A stretch of 64,000 nucleotides of DNA, taken from NCBI GenBank assembly GCA_029907105.1, contig JARYMM010000012.1, forward strand, positions 1-64,000, written 5' to 3'. Every line of letters starts with the position of its first letter. Within the stretch, counting starts at the first letter, position 1. This stretch comes from Anaerolineae bacterium (lineage in GTDB: Bacteria; Chloroflexota; Anaerolineae; UBA3071). This document shows, piece by piece, positions 44,982-54,669 of the stretch. Under the pieces are notes generated by a model. That model saw only the letters and a program-made list of their open reading frames with translations. It had not been told where the DNA came from and did not search any database. A program made the translations under genes and the position numbers.

Positions 44982-46394
44982 ATGGCAAAAGTAGCGATTA
45001 TCGGCGCCGGAAGCATCGTCTTCTGCAAGACGCTGATCCTGGACACCCTGGCCACCGATGGCCTGGAGGATACCGAGTTCGCCCTCATGGCCCCCACCAC
45101 CCGGCGGACGCCCTACGTGGAGTCCTTCGTCAACAGGGTGATCGAGGCCAATGGCCTGCCGGCCAGGGTCTGGCTGACCACGGACAGCCGCGAGGCGGTC
45201 AAAGATGCTGACTACGTCATCACCACCTTCCAGGTGGGCGGCGTGGAGGGGTTCGAGGCCGATTACAAGATCCCGCTGAAGTACGGCGTGGACCAGTGCA
45301 TCGGCGACACACTGGGGCCGGGCGGCGTTTTCCGCGCCCTGCGCTCCATCCCCGTGATGATGGACCTGGCCCGGGACATGGAGGAGCTATGCCCGGACGC
45401 CCTGGTCCTGCAGTACGTCAATCCCATGGCTATGGTCTGCTGGGCGCTGGGCACGACTAAGGTCAAGTTCGTCGGCCTCTGCCACGGCGTGCAGACCACG
45501 CTGGACCTCATCTCCGGCTACGTGGGCGTGCCCAAGGAAGAGATTGACTTCCTCTGCGCCGGCATCAACCACATGGCCTGGTTCCTCAAACTGGAACACC
45601 ACGGCAAAGACCTTTACCCCATTCTGCGCGAGCGCTTCGAGCGGCCCGAGTACTACGTCAACGAGAAGGTGCGCGGCGAGGTCTTCCGCCATTTCGGCTA
45701 CTTCATGACCGAGTCCACCGGCCACCTGGCCGAGTACGTGCCCTGGTTCCGCAAGAACCAGAAAGCGCTCGACCTCTACTGCGACGAGCCGGCCTTCGGC
45801 GGCGAGAGCGGGGCCTACTACAACTGGTGCAAGTACGTAGCCGAGAAGTACGCTTCGGGGGACATCCTGGCCGACGAGCCGGTGGAGCTGCCACCCCGCA
45901 GCGTGGAGTACGGGTCGTACATCATCGAGGCCTTGGAGACGGGGCGCACCTTCAAGTTCAACGGCAATGTGATCAATGGCGGCATGATCACCAACCTGCC
46001 GCCCGACTGCTGTGCCGAAGGGCCGATCTACGCCGACGGCGCCGGGCTGCACAAGACCATCGTCGGCGACCTGCCGCCGCAGTGCGCCGCGCTGAACATG
46101 ACCAACATCAACGTGCAGCGGCTGGCCGTGCAGGCGGCCCTCACCGGCGACCCCGAGCACATCGTCCAGGCCATCGCTCTGGACCCGCTCACCAGCGCCG
46201 TGCTCACCCTCAAGGAGATCCGGGAAATGGCCACGGAGATGCTGGAGGCGGAGCGGCAATGGCTGCCGCAATTCGAAGGCAAGACCATCCGCCCCACGCC
46301 CACCATCAGCATCCCCAGGGACGTCAAGCGGGCGGAAGTGCCCATTGACCCCGCCCTGGCCATCTTCGCCCGTTTCGGGGAGCTGGCCAGGTAG
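44982..46394 (+). CDS. GH4-family NAD- and metal-dependent alpha-glycosidase (MelA-like)
   Basis: 470 residues. N-terminal NAD-binding motif IIGAGSIVF, GDTLGPGGVFRALRSIP, metal ligands Cys in GLCHGVQ (about residue 167) and His in GINHMAWF (about 197), as in GH4 alpha-galactosidases and alpha-glucuronidases. Works by redox-assisted elimination rather than retaining hydrolysis. TTGGAGGTT precedes ATG 44982. Likely hydrolyses the imported glycoside in the cytoplasm. Confidence 0.92.
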   Translation: MAKVAIIGAGSIVFCKTLILDTLATDGLEDTEFALMAPTTRRTPYVESFVNRVIEANGLPARVWLTTDSREAVKDADYVITTFQVGGVEGFEADYKIPLKYGVDQCIGDTLGPGGVFRALRSIPVMMDLARDMEELCPDALVLQYVNPMAMVCWALGTTKVKFVGLCHGVQTTLDLISGYVGVPKEEIDFLCAGINHMAWFLKLEHHGKDLYPILRERFERPEYYVNEKVRGEVFRHFGYFMTESTGHLAEYVPWFRKNQKALDLYCDEPAFGGESGAYYNWCKYVAEKYASGDILADEPVELPPRSVEYGSYIIEALETGRTFKFNGNVINGGMITNLPPDCCAEGPIYADGAGLHKTIVGDLPPQCAALNMTNINVQRLAVQAALTGDPEHIVQAIALDPLTSAVLTLKEIREMATEMLEAERQWLPQFEGKTIRPTPTISIPRDVKRAEVPIDPALAIFARFGELAR

Positions 46395-46422
46395 GAGGGG
46401 GAGACAAGGAGACAGGCAGGCT

Positions 46423-47631
46423 ATGACGCAAAACGAGAAACGAGCACTCGTCGAAGCCGCCCTGGGTCAGGGCAACGGCATCCTCAGGCTGGAGCCGGCC
46501 TGGGTGGCGCGGGATTTCCTGCCGCCGGGCAAGCGGCTGGGGCTCAAGGAAGAGGAGTACGATGTCGGCGAGCGGGGCTGGATCTCGGAACGCTGGCTTG
46601 GCTCCACGACCAAGGCCGATAACCGCGTGGGCCCGCCGGACGAGGGGCTGTCCTACGTTGCCCTGGGCGGTGGTCGGCGCATGACCCTCAAGGATGCGGT
46701 GGAGGTAGCCGGTTCGGCCATCATGGGCGAGGAGTACGCCAGGACGCACAAGGGGCTGGGGCGACTGGCCAAGATTTACGACTTCGGCGATCGCATCCCT
46801 TACCATCTGCATCAGATGAAGAAGGACGCTGCCCTCGTGGGAGCCAACCCCAAAGAGGAAGCCTACTACTTCCCCGAGGGCGTGGATATGGGCCCGCACC
46901 CGGAGACCTTCTTCGGCGTGCATCCCTACATCGCCGAGCAGAAGCAGTACGACATCCTGCTGCCCTACCTGGTGGAATGGAGGGATGACCTGATCTTGCG
47001 CCATTCGCGGGCCTACCTTTTGGTGCCCGGCGAGGGGTTCCACCTGCCCTCCGGCGTGCTGCACGCGCCGGGCACGGCGCTGACCATCGAGTTGCAGGAG
47101 GATTCCGACGTCTTCGCCATGCTCCAGGCGCTGGTGGCGGGCAAAATCATCTCTAAGGAACTGCTCTTCAAGGACGTGCGCAAGGAGGATCGGGAGAAGT
47201 ACGGCGAGCGGGTCATCCTGGGGCAGATCAACTGGGAGATCAGCGGCGACCCCTATTTCTACGAGAACCGACACACAGCGCCCGTGCTGGTCGAGGAGAC
47301 GAAACAGGCCGGCGGCGAAGAGTACTGGATCTACTACAACACCACCAAGTTCAGTGGCAAGCGGCTGGTGGTGAGGCCGGGCCAGAAGTTCACCAGCGTG
47401 GACAGGGGCGTCTACAACATCCTGGTCTGGCGCGGCCGCGGGCGCTTTGACGGTCACGAAATCGAAGCGGGAAACTTCGGCTTCGACGAACTGCTCGTCT
47501 CCCACGCCCGGGCCACCGTGCCTATCGTCATCGAGAACACGGGCACGGAAGAGCTGGAAATCTTCAAGTTCTTCGGGCCGGACATCAATCTGGATGTGCC
47601 GTATATCCCGAAGTATCCGCCGGGTGTTTAG
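46423..47631 (+). CDS. Cupin protein resembling class I mannose-6-phosphate isomerase
   Basis: 402 residues. RIPYHLHQM and the later EEAYYF and HLPSGVLHAPGTALTIELQEDSDVFAM segments follow the metal-site layout of type I phosphomannose isomerases. A second cupin half lies at 300-400 (VRPGQKFTSVDRGVYNILVWRG). Possibly an aldose/ketose isomerase for the imported sugar. GAGACAAGGAGAC upstream. Confidence 0.75.
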   Translation: MTQNEKRALVEAALGQGNGILRLEPAWVARDFLPPGKRLGLKEEEYDVGERGWISERWLGSTTKADNRVGPPDEGLSYVALGGGRRMTLKDAVEVAGSAIMGEEYARTHKGLGRLAKIYDFGDRIPYHLHQMKKDAALVGANPKEEAYYFPEGVDMGPHPETFFGVHPYIAEQKQYDILLPYLVEWRDDLILRHSRAYLLVPGEGFHLPSGVLHAPGTALTIELQEDSDVFAMLQALVAGKIISKELLFKDVRKEDREKYGERVILGQINWEISGDPYFYENRHTAPVLVEETKQAGGEEYWIYYNTTKFSGKRLVVRPGQKFTSVDRGVYNILVWRGRGRFDGHEIEAGNFGFDELLVSHARATVPIVIENTGTEELEIFKFFGPDINLDVPYIPKYPPGV

Positions 47632-47651
47632 CAGACAGCAGTGGATGCTGA

Positions 47652-47757
47652 TCCGTGAAACGTGAAGCGTAAAACGGAAGGACAGGTCTACTGTCCACCA
47701 CGAGTGTACGCAATGCATTTTACGCCTTACGTTTTACGCTTTACGTAATATCGAATA
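47652..47757. repeat. GTGAAACGTGAAGCGTAAAACG repeat with opposing arm
   Basis: Left arm CGTGAAACGTGAAGCGTAAA; right arm TTTTACGCCTTACGTTTTACGC and CTTTACG. The arms pair to a long imperfect hairpin. Fills the 160-bp gap. A related single arm is at 61400-61460. Confidence 0.8.
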
Positions 47758-47790
47758 TCCAGTACCATATCGAAAGGAGAGCACAAAACC

Positions 47791-48690
47791 ATGAGCAAGA
47801 AAATCAGTGTCGGTACCTGGGCCTACATCTGGGGAGGCTATGCGGATGCTCCCATTCCCTTCCCCAAGGTGGTGAAGAGCCTGGCCGAGATGGGCTTCGA
47901 TGGCATCGAGTTTGGCGCCTTCCCGCCCCATCTCAACGTGGAGGACTATGGCGATCGGGCCAAACGATTGGAGATCAAGAAGATGCTCGACGACCACGGC
48001 CTGGGCATCTCCGGGCTGGCCGGCGCCTTCTGGGGCCTGCCGCCGGCGACGACCAAGCCGCCTGTGTACATGGACATGGTCAAGAAGCAGTTGGACATCT
48101 GCCATGACCTGGACATCCCCAAGCTGCGCGTGGACACGGTCAGCCCGCCGACGGAGATCCCCGGCGGCATGGACTACGAGACCTGCTTCTGGCGGATAGC
48201 TCAGGTTTGGAACCGGGCCGCCGAGGTGTGCGCCAACGAGGGCGTCAAGCTGGTGTGGGAGTTCGAGCCGGGCTTCCTGTTCAACAAGCCCAGCGAGGTG
48301 GTGCGCATGGTTTACGCCGTGGACCATCCCAACTTCGGTGTGCTCTTCGATTCCTGCCACGGTCACATGTGCGCCGTGGTGGGGGCGCGGCAACTGGGTG
48401 AGAAGGAGACGCTGCCCGGCGGCATCGTGCAGTTCATCCACATGCTCACGGGCAAGATCAGCCACGTGCACTTCATCGACTCCGACGAGACGCTGCACGA
48501 CGGCGACACCAGCACGCACGCCCCGTTTGGCCAGGGCGTGCTGGACTTCGATGCCATCGTCAAGGCGCTTCTCGAGGCAGGCTATGCCGATGAGTGGTGG
48601 CCTATGGACCTCTGCTTCTGGCCCAATGCCCTGGAGGCCACTCAGCCGGCGCTGGCCTTCATGCGCGGTCTGGCCGCCAGGTACGGCTAG
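47791..48690 (+). CDS. TIM-barrel sugar isomerase/epimerase-like protein
   Basis: 299 residues, AP-endonuclease-2-like fold. Candidate metal ligands are Glu in LVWEFEPGF, Asp in VLFDSCHGH and His in SHVHFIDSD. The last ligand position reads PMDLCFW, Asp rather than the common Glu. CGAAAGGAGAG upstream. Substrate unknown. Confidence 0.87.
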   Translation: MSKKISVGTWAYIWGGYADAPIPFPKVVKSLAEMGFDGIEFGAFPPHLNVEDYGDRAKRLEIKKMLDDHGLGISGLAGAFWGLPPATTKPPVYMDMVKKQLDICHDLDIPKLRVDTVSPPTEIPGGMDYETCFWRIAQVWNRAAEVCANEGVKLVWEFEPGFLFNKPSEVVRMVYAVDHPNFGVLFDSCHGHMCAVVGARQLGEKETLPGGIVQFIHMLTGKISHVHFIDSDETLHDGDTSTHAPFGQGVLDFDAIVKALLEAGYADEWWPMDLCFWPNALEATQPALAFMRGLAARYG

Positions 48691-48693
48691 GCC

Positions 48694-48788
48694 GTAGGGG
48701 CGCAGCGCCGCTGCGTCCAGTAGCCGTTTTCGACGAAAGGCGGATGACGAAGGACCGATTCGTTGTTCGTCCCTGGTCTTTCGCCCTT
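48694..48788. repeat. GTAGGGGCGCAGCGCCGCTGC palindrome followed by GACGAAAGGCGGATGACG repeat
   Basis: 48694-48717 is a hairpin of the GTAGGGGC family. 48736-48788 holds GACGAAAG...GACGAAGGACC and the opposing TTCGTTGTTCGTCCCTGG and TCTTTCGCCC arm, the same family as 60254-60322. Confidence 0.75.
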
Positions 48789-48838
48789 CCTCTTCTTCCG
48801 GCTTGTCCGGATCACACACTACGGATGGAGGACAAACC

Positions 48839-49915
48839 ATGGCAGAAAAGATGAAAGCCCAGGTGTTCTACGAGGCTGAAAAGATGGAGATGGAGGAGCT
48901 CCCTATCCCCGAAGTGACCGACATTGATGTGCTGGTGCGGGTGAAGAACTGCGGCATCTGCGGTTCGGACATCTCCTACTACTTCGGTCTGAGCCCGGTG
49001 GGCACGCCGACAGGCAAGGGGCCCCTGGTGCTGGGCCACGAGTTCACCGGTGAGGTGGTGGAGGTCGGAGCGGTGGCCAGGGCCATGAAGCTGTTTCAGC
49101 CCGGCGACCGCGTGGTGGTGAACCCGGTGCAGCACTGTAATGCCTGCTATGCCTGCGCCGCCGGCCAGACCAACCTCTGCGCCAATCTCTACGTGCCCGG
49201 CGTAACCCACAACGGCGGCTTTGCCGAGTATGCCATCTCCCGCTACACCGGCCTCTTCAAGCTGCCCGATACGGTGAGCTACGCTGCCGGCGCCTTCACC
49301 GAGCCGCTGGCCTGCGCCGTCTACGGCATGAAGAAGCTGGAGATCGAGCCTGGGCACTTCGTGGCCATCTTCGGGCCTGGCCCTATGGGCCTGATGATGA
49401 CGCAGTTGGCCAAGGCCACCGGCGCAGGCAAGGTGGCCTTGATCGGCACGCGCGACTATCGCCTGGAGGAAGGCAGGAAGTGGGGCGCGGACTACATCTT
49501 CAACGTCAGCGACCCCCAGTCGCCCTACTACGTGGAGAACCTGAAAGAGGCCATCGCCGACCTCACCCACGGCGCGCTGGCCCACCGGGCCATCGTGCCC
49601 ACCAGCTCCAATGCCGCCTTCGAACAGGCCATTGACATCACCGGCAACGCGGCCATTATCGTCCATTTCGGCCTGCCCGATACCGGCGACGTCATCCACG
49701 TGCCGGCGTTGTCCACGCACACTATGGACAAGCAGATCCGCTTCTCCTGGCTGGCCCCGCTGTCCTGGCCCACGGCCATCCGCGCCATCTCCGAGGGGCT
49801 GGTGGATGTGGAGAGCCTGGTCTCCAGCACCGTGCCCCTGGAGGAAACGGGCCAGGCCATCCGCGACCTGCGCTCGCGTGTTGGCGATCCCATGAAGGTG
49901 CAGGTGACGCCATAG
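48839..49915 (+). CDS. Zinc-dependent MDR alcohol/polyol dehydrogenase
   Basis: 358 residues. Catalytic zinc region CGICGSD and GHEFTGEV, structural zinc motif HCNACYACAAGQTNLC, Rossmann motif FGPGPMGLM. Sorbitol/threonine dehydrogenase-like MDR. GGAGGACAAACC precedes ATG 48839. First of three MDR enzymes in the cluster. Confidence 0.93.
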   Translation: MAEKMKAQVFYEAEKMEMEELPIPEVTDIDVLVRVKNCGICGSDISYYFGLSPVGTPTGKGPLVLGHEFTGEVVEVGAVARAMKLFQPGDRVVVNPVQHCNACYACAAGQTNLCANLYVPGVTHNGGFAEYAISRYTGLFKLPDTVSYAAGAFTEPLACAVYGMKKLEIEPGHFVAIFGPGPMGLMMTQLAKATGAGKVALIGTRDYRLEEGRKWGADYIFNVSDPQSPYYVENLKEAIADLTHGALAHRAIVPTSSNAAFEQAIDITGNAAIIVHFGLPDTGDVIHVPALSTHTMDKQIRFSWLAPLSWPTAIRAISEGLVDVESLVSSTVPLEETGQAIRDLRSRVGDPMKVQVTP

Positions 49916-49936
49916 CGCGGCATAGCCGCAACCCAA

Positions 49937-50044
49937 GACTGGTACATTGGTAACTGGTACATTGGTAGATTGGTCCATCGATTCTGGCTGGGGGTCCACT
50001 AAGTTACCAGCTTACCAATCTACCAATTACCAGTCTACCAGCTT
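49937..50044. repeat. GGTACATTGGTAACTGGTAC repeat with opposing arm
   Basis: Left arm 49938-49973 repeats ACTGGTACATTGGTA; right arm 50004-50041 repeats TTACCAGCTTACCAATCTACC. Together they can form a hairpin of over 30 imperfect pairs. Related units lie at 36175-36228. Confidence 0.82.
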
Positions 50045-50095
50045 AGGGCCGGTCTCCTGATCGGCCTTGTCAGACCATAACCAGGGAGGCATCGC

Positions 50096-50947
50096 GTGTC
50101 CATCTTATACGGAATCAACACCTTCACCTGGACCTCGCCCTTCAAGACCAAGGACCTGCCGCTGATTGACAAGGCCAGGGCCATGGGCTTCGACCTGGTG
50201 GAGATCCCCATCGAAGGGCTGGATGATCTGGACTACGACCAGGCCGGCGAGGCCTTCCGGCGGGCGGGCATAGCCGCCGGCGTCTGTGCCGTCATGGGCC
50301 CCGGCCGCGACCCGGCCCATGAGGACGAGGACAAACAGCGCGGCGGTGTGGAATACCTCAAGCACTGTGTGGACGCGGCGGTGAAGATGGGCGCCAAAAT
50401 CGTCGGCGGCCCCATCTATGCCGCCGTGGGGCGCACCTGGCAGTCCAGCGGCGAGCAGCGCCAGCGCGAGCTGGAACGGTGCGCCCGCAACCTGAAGGAA
50501 GTGGCCAGGTACGCCGAGGAGCGCGGCGTGACGCTGGCCATGGAGCCGCTGAACCGCTTCGAGACCAGCTTCATCAACCTGGCTGAGCAGGCCGTGGAGC
50601 TGGTGGAGATGGTGGATAGCCCGGCCGTCCGCATCATGCTGGACACCTTCCACATGAACATCGAGGAGAAAAGCCTGGGCCGGGCCATCGAGACGGCCGC
50701 ACCCTACCTGGTGCACATCCACGCCAACGAGAACGACCGCGGCACGCCGGGCACCGGCCACGTCCCCTGGCAAGAGGTGGCTGCTGCCTTGAAGAAGATC
50801 AACTACAGCGGGGCGCTGGTCATCGAGTCCTTCACCACTACGGTGAAGGAAATCGCCCGCGCCGCAGCCATCTGGCGGCCTCCAGCCCCCGATCAGGATA
50901 CCCTGGCCCGCGAAGGGAAGGCCTTCTTGCAGCAGCTCATGGCCTGA
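50096..50947 (+). CDS. D-tagatose/D-psicose 3-epimerase-family protein
   Basis: 283 residues. The family's metal and substrate motifs are visible: MEPLNRFET, MLDTFHMNIEE, HIHANENDRGTPGTGH and VIESF. These match ketose 3-epimerases better than the other TIM proteins of the window. GTG 50096 follows AGGGAGG. Likely epimerises a free ketose. Confidence 0.88.
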   Translation: MSILYGINTFTWTSPFKTKDLPLIDKARAMGFDLVEIPIEGLDDLDYDQAGEAFRRAGIAAGVCAVMGPGRDPAHEDEDKQRGGVEYLKHCVDAAVKMGAKIVGGPIYAAVGRTWQSSGEQRQRELERCARNLKEVARYAEERGVTLAMEPLNRFETSFINLAEQAVELVEMVDSPAVRIMLDTFHMNIEEKSLGRAIETAAPYLVHIHANENDRGTPGTGHVPWQEVAAALKKINYSGALVIESFTTTVKEIARAAAIWRPPAPDQDTLAREGKAFLQQLMA

Positions 50948-51079
50948 TCTGTGGCTAGAGCGCGTTCGTTCTCTACCACAAAGGCACCAAGACACAGAGC
51001 AAATCGGCAGGAACAGCAGGGCAGTAACGGCCGATACAAGGAGCGGATGGTCTCCCTCTTTTGTGTTGATGTCCCTTTT

Positions 51080-51150
51080 CACCACAGAGCGCTCGGAGCA
51101 CGCAGAGATTCCCTGTTTTCTCAGCGTGCTCGGCGCTCTCCGCGGTTGAA
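51080..51150. repeat. ACCACAGAGCGCTCGGAGCACGC repeat with opposing arm
   Basis: ACCACAGAGCGCTCGGAGCA and CGCAGAG face CTCAGCGTGCTCGGCGCTCTCCGCGG; imperfect hairpin. Same family as 14764-14825. The 259-bp gap 50948-51206 contains no supported gene. Confidence 0.75.
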
Positions 51151-51206
51151 AGCTGGCCGAAGCTGGCATCAACACGGTTTGGGAAGACTACAAGGAGCGA
51201 AAGGGA

Positions 51207-51620
51207 ATGGAAATCCTTGGCCGAGGAAAGATCGTTCACGCCGACGACGTGGACACGTTGCTGTTTGACTGGGGCACGATCAAGTTTTTGAGCGAGCCGG
51301 CAGTCACCGGCGCCGAGCGTTTCAGCTTCGGGATGGTCATTCTCAATCCGGGCAAGGGGCACGACAGCCACACCCATCCCGGCGTGGAGGAGATCATCTT
51401 CGTCATGTCCGGCGTGGGGGAGCAGATGATAGACGGCCAGGGCCCGGTGAAGGTGGGCCCCGGCGACTGCTTCCACATCCCGCCCGACGTGCTCCATTCG
51501 ACCCTCAACACCGGCTGGGAGCCCATGCGCCTGCTGGTCGTCTATGCGCCGCCCGGGGCCGAGCGAGGGCTGCGGGAGATAGCCGGCTGTGAAGTCATCC
51601 CGGCAAAGGGGGAGGGATAG
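51207..51620 (+). CDS. Single-domain cupin
   Basis: 137 residues. Cupin motif 1 is HTHPGVEEIIFVMSG and motif 2 is GDCFHIPPDVLHSTLN. Metal-binding His and Glu are intact. AAGGAGCGAAAGGGA upstream. Could be a sugar isomerase or a mutarotase-type protein; function not assignable. Confidence 0.85.
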   Translation: MEILGRGKIVHADDVDTLLFDWGTIKFLSEPAVTGAERFSFGMVILNPGKGHDSHTHPGVEEIIFVMSGVGEQMIDGQGPVKVGPGDCFHIPPDVLHSTLNTGWEPMRLLVVYAPPGAERGLREIAGCEVIPAKGEG

Positions 51621-51710
51621 CAGCGAGCTGTGCTGGCCAGCAGGGCAATGAAGTTTGACGCCTGAAACCCGCTCAGCATGACAAGTACGGTTGTAAAAGG
51701 AGTCAAGGCA

Positions 51711-52340
51711 ATGAGGGAACAGTTGGTGACAGCCATCGCTGACATGAACGAGGATGAGGCCATGCGGCTGGCCCACGCTATGCTGGACGCCGGCGAAGAC
51801 CCCCAGGTCATCCTCAACGCCGCCAGCGAGGCGATGACCATCGTCGGCGACCGCTTCGAGAAGAAGGAGTACTTCCTGCCCGAGCTCATCATCGCCGGCG
51901 ACATGATGAAGGCGATCGGGGAACTGGTCAAGCCGAAGCTGAGTGCCCAGATGGCACAGGTGCCCAGGCTGGGCAAGGTCGTCATCGGCACGGTCGCCGG
52001 TGACATCCACGATATCGGCAAGGACATCGTGGCCTTCATGCTCGACGTCAACGGCTTCGAGGTCCATAACCTCGGCGTGGATGTGCCGGCGGCGGCCTTC
52101 GTCGCCAAGATCGAGGAGCTCAAGCCCGACGTCGTCGGCATGAGCGGCTTCCTGACCCTCGCCTTCGATCAGATGAAGCGCACCGTCGAGGCGATCAGGG
52201 AAGCCGGGCTGCGCGATAGGGTCAAGATCATGATCGGCGGCGCCATTATGGACGAAGGGGCCGCCAGGTATGTGGGGGCCGACGCCTATGGCGCTGACGC
52301 CATGGCCGCGGTCAGGCTCGCCAGGAGCTGGGTGGCATAG
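51711..52340 (+). CDS. Corrinoid (B12-binding) protein of methyltransferase systems
   Basis: 209 residues. N-terminal four-helix cap (EQLVTAIADMNEDEAM, MTIVGDRFEKKEYFLPELI), then a cobalamin-binding Rossmann domain with D-x-H-x-x-G (GDIHDIGKDIV, about residues 98-103), MSGFLTLAF and GGAIMDE. The same design as MtaC/MtbC and the MetH cap-B12 unit. AAAAGGAGT sets ATG 51711. Immediately followed by a UroD-family gene. Confidence 0.95.
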   Translation: MREQLVTAIADMNEDEAMRLAHAMLDAGEDPQVILNAASEAMTIVGDRFEKKEYFLPELIIAGDMMKAIGELVKPKLSAQMAQVPRLGKVVIGTVAGDIHDIGKDIVAFMLDVNGFEVHNLGVDVPAAAFVAKIEELKPDVVGMSGFLTLAFDQMKRTVEAIREAGLRDRVKIMIGGAIMDEGAARYVGADAYGADAMAAVRLARSWVA

Positions 52341-52368
52341 GCTCATGCTGAGGAGGAGGTAAACCACC

Positions 52369-53610
52369 ATGTCCGAGAAATCGGTCGAACAACTCTACAA
52401 CGAGCGCCTGGCCCGTGTGCTGGCCGCGGCCACCTGCCAGCAACCCGACCGCATCCCGGTGTTCGGGCCGTTCCAGAAGTACCCCTACCAGTTCGCCGGC
52501 GTCACCCTGAAAGACGCCATGAACGATTACGCCCTGGCGCGCGCGGCCTGCCACAAGTTCCTGGACTATTTCCAGCCCGACGTGGACTTCGGGCCGATCT
52601 TCGCCTACCCTGCCAGGGCGATGGAGCTCTACGGCTGGAGGGCCTTCAAGTGGCCGGGCCACGGCCTGGACGACGACGTCATGTACCAGTACGTGGAAGG
52701 GGAGTACATGACGGCCGAGGAGTACGACGAATTCATCTACGATCCTTCGGGTTTTATGCTCGGCAAATGGGCCCCGCGCCAGTTCGCCTCGATGGCCGGC
52801 TTCGCCCAGACCATCCCCTGGCGGCGCTTCATGTGGTCGGGTTGGATGAACCTGAACTTCTTCTGGCTGACGCCCGAATATCAGGAGACGCTGCGCGCGG
52901 TGCAGGCCGGTGCCGAAGAGGCGGCCAAATGGTGGGCCTCGCAATTCCAGTATTGGGACGAGGCCAAGGCCAAGGGCTTCCCTATGGCCTTCGCCGGTTG
53001 GGACTGGCCCCCCTTCGACATCATCGGCGACACCCTGCGCGGCACGCGCAACATCCTGGCCGACATGCGCCGCCGCCCTGGCAAGCTGCACGACGCGCTG
53101 GAGGTGGCGACCAAAATCTTCATCGAATACGGCTCCGGTGCCGCTGGCGCGCCGCTGCCGTTCTGCTGGGTCTGGGTCCACAAGTCGACGCGCGAGTTCA
53201 TGTCCGATGCGCAGTTCAGGGAATTCTACTGGCCCTACCTGCGCAAGGGCCTGCTGGCGTTGATCGAGAAAGGGATCATCCCGGTGGTCTACTGGGAGGC
53301 CGACTGGGAGAGCCGGCTGGAGCACGTCGCCGACATCCCCCACGGCAAGATCATCTACCATCTCTCCAACACCAACTTCGAGCGGGCCTGGGACGCGCTG
53401 GGCGGCAAGGTCTGCCTGATGGGCAACGTGCCCAACATCTTGCTGCTGGGCGGCACGCCGGATGACGTGAAGGCGTACTGCAAGCGGATCATAGACTACA
53501 CTAAAGGCAAGCCCGGCCTGATCGTGGACGCCGCGGTCATGCTGGACGAGGCAAAGCCGGAGAACTTGAAGGCGATGTTCGACTTCACCCGGGAGTATGG
53601 GAGGTATTAG
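52369..53610 (+). CDS. UroD-family protein paired with the corrinoid protein (no zinc HxC motif)
   Basis: 413 residues. UroD/MtaA-like TIM barrel (QQPDRIPVFGPFQKYPYQF, LRKGLLALIEKGIIPVVYW). The position of the H-x-C-G zinc motif reads VVYWEADWESR, so it is unlikely to activate a thiol by zinc. Following the corrinoid gene by 28 bp, it could be the substrate-side methyltransferase, while the protein at 35172 has the zinc-type site. Inference from context. GAGGAGGAGG ribosome-binding site. Confidence 0.82.
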   Translation: MSEKSVEQLYNERLARVLAAATCQQPDRIPVFGPFQKYPYQFAGVTLKDAMNDYALARAACHKFLDYFQPDVDFGPIFAYPARAMELYGWRAFKWPGHGLDDDVMYQYVEGEYMTAEEYDEFIYDPSGFMLGKWAPRQFASMAGFAQTIPWRRFMWSGWMNLNFFWLTPEYQETLRAVQAGAEEAAKWWASQFQYWDEAKAKGFPMAFAGWDWPPFDIIGDTLRGTRNILADMRRRPGKLHDALEVATKIFIEYGSGAAGAPLPFCWVWVHKSTREFMSDAQFREFYWPYLRKGLLALIEKGIIPVVYWEADWESRLEHVADIPHGKIIYHLSNTNFERAWDALGGKVCLMGNVPNILLLGGTPDDVKAYCKRIIDYTKGKPGLIVDAAVMLDEAKPENLKAMFDFTREYGRY

Positions 53611-53637
53611 CAAATATCTAACACAAGGAGGAACACC

Positions 53638-54639
53638 ATGTCTCGACCTGTCACTCTCTTCACCGGCCAATGGGCCGATCTGCCACTGGAGGTGCTGGCG
53701 CAGAAGGCCAGCGCATGGGGTTTCGACGGTTTGGAACTCGCCTGCTGGGGCGATCACTTCGAGGTAGACAAAGCGCTGGAGCAGGATTCCTACGTGCGCG
53801 AGAAGCGCGCCCTGCTCGAGAAATACGGCCTGCAGTGCTTCGCCATCAGCAGCCACCTGGTGGGCCAGTGCATCGCCGACGACCCGATTGACGTGCGGCA
53901 TCAGCGCATCCTGCCCCCGCGGCTGTGGGGCGATGGGGACCCCGAAGGGGTGCGCCAACGCTGCGCCGAGGAGATGAAGAACACGGCCAGGGCGGCCAAA
54001 CTGTTCGGCGTGAACGTCGTCAACGGCTTCACCGGCAGCCCGGTGTGGGCCAAGCTCTACTTCTTCCCGCCCACCTCCCAGGCCGACATTGACGCCGGCT
54101 ATCGCGATTTCGCCGCCCGCTGGCTGCCCATCCTCGACGTTTTCCAGGCCGAGGGGGTCAGGTTCGCCCTGGAGGTCCACCCGACCGAGATTGCCTACGA
54201 CATCTACACGGCCCAGCGCACGTTGGATGCGCTGAACGGCCACCCGGCGTTCGGGTTCAACTTCGACCCCAGCCATTTCGTCCATCAGTTCATCAACCCG
54301 GTCTTCTTCCTCGAGACTTTCCCGACCCGCATCTTCCACTGCCACGTCAAGGACTCGCGCGTGCAGCTTAACGGCCGCAACAGCATCCTGTCGTCGCACC
54401 TCGACTTCGGCGACCCGCGGCGGGGATGGGATTTCGTCTCGCCGGGCCGCGGGGACGTGAAGTGGGACCCCATCATCCGCACCTTCAACCGGATCGGCTA
54501 CCAGGGGCCTCTCTCCATTGAGTGGGAAGACACCGGCATGGACCGCGAGTGGGGCGCGCCGGAGGCGTTGAAGATGATCCGCAGCCAGGACTTCACACCC
54601 TCGGCGGTGGCTTTTGACGCCGCATTTGCCGCCAAATAG
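53638..54639 (+). CDS. TIM-barrel sugar isomerase/epimerase-like protein
   Basis: 333 residues. Metal ligands placed in [29 protein letters not shown] and LSIEWED. Most similar in layout to the protein at 33172 (both have the NFDPSH and EVHP/EMHP motifs), so they may be distant paralogues. CAAGGAGGAA upstream of ATG. Confidence 0.9.
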   Translation: MSRPVTLFTGQWADLPLEVLAQKASAWGFDGLELACWGDHFEVDKALEQDSYVREKRALLEKYGLQCFAISSHLVGQCIADDPIDVRHQRILPPRLWGDGDPEGVRQRCAEEMKNTARAAKLFGVNVVNGFTGSPVWAKLYFFPPTSQADIDAGYRDFAARWLPILDVFQAEGVRFALEVHPTEIAYDIYTAQRTLDALNGHPAFGFNFDPSHFVHQFINPVFFLETFPTRIFHCHVKDSRVQLNGRNSILSSHLDFGDPRRGWDFVSPGRGDVKWDPIIRTFNRIGYQGPLSIEWEDTGMDREWGAPEALKMIRSQDFTPSAVAFDAAFAAK

Positions 54640-54669
54640 GGCACCGAAACCAATAGCAGGAGGATACCC

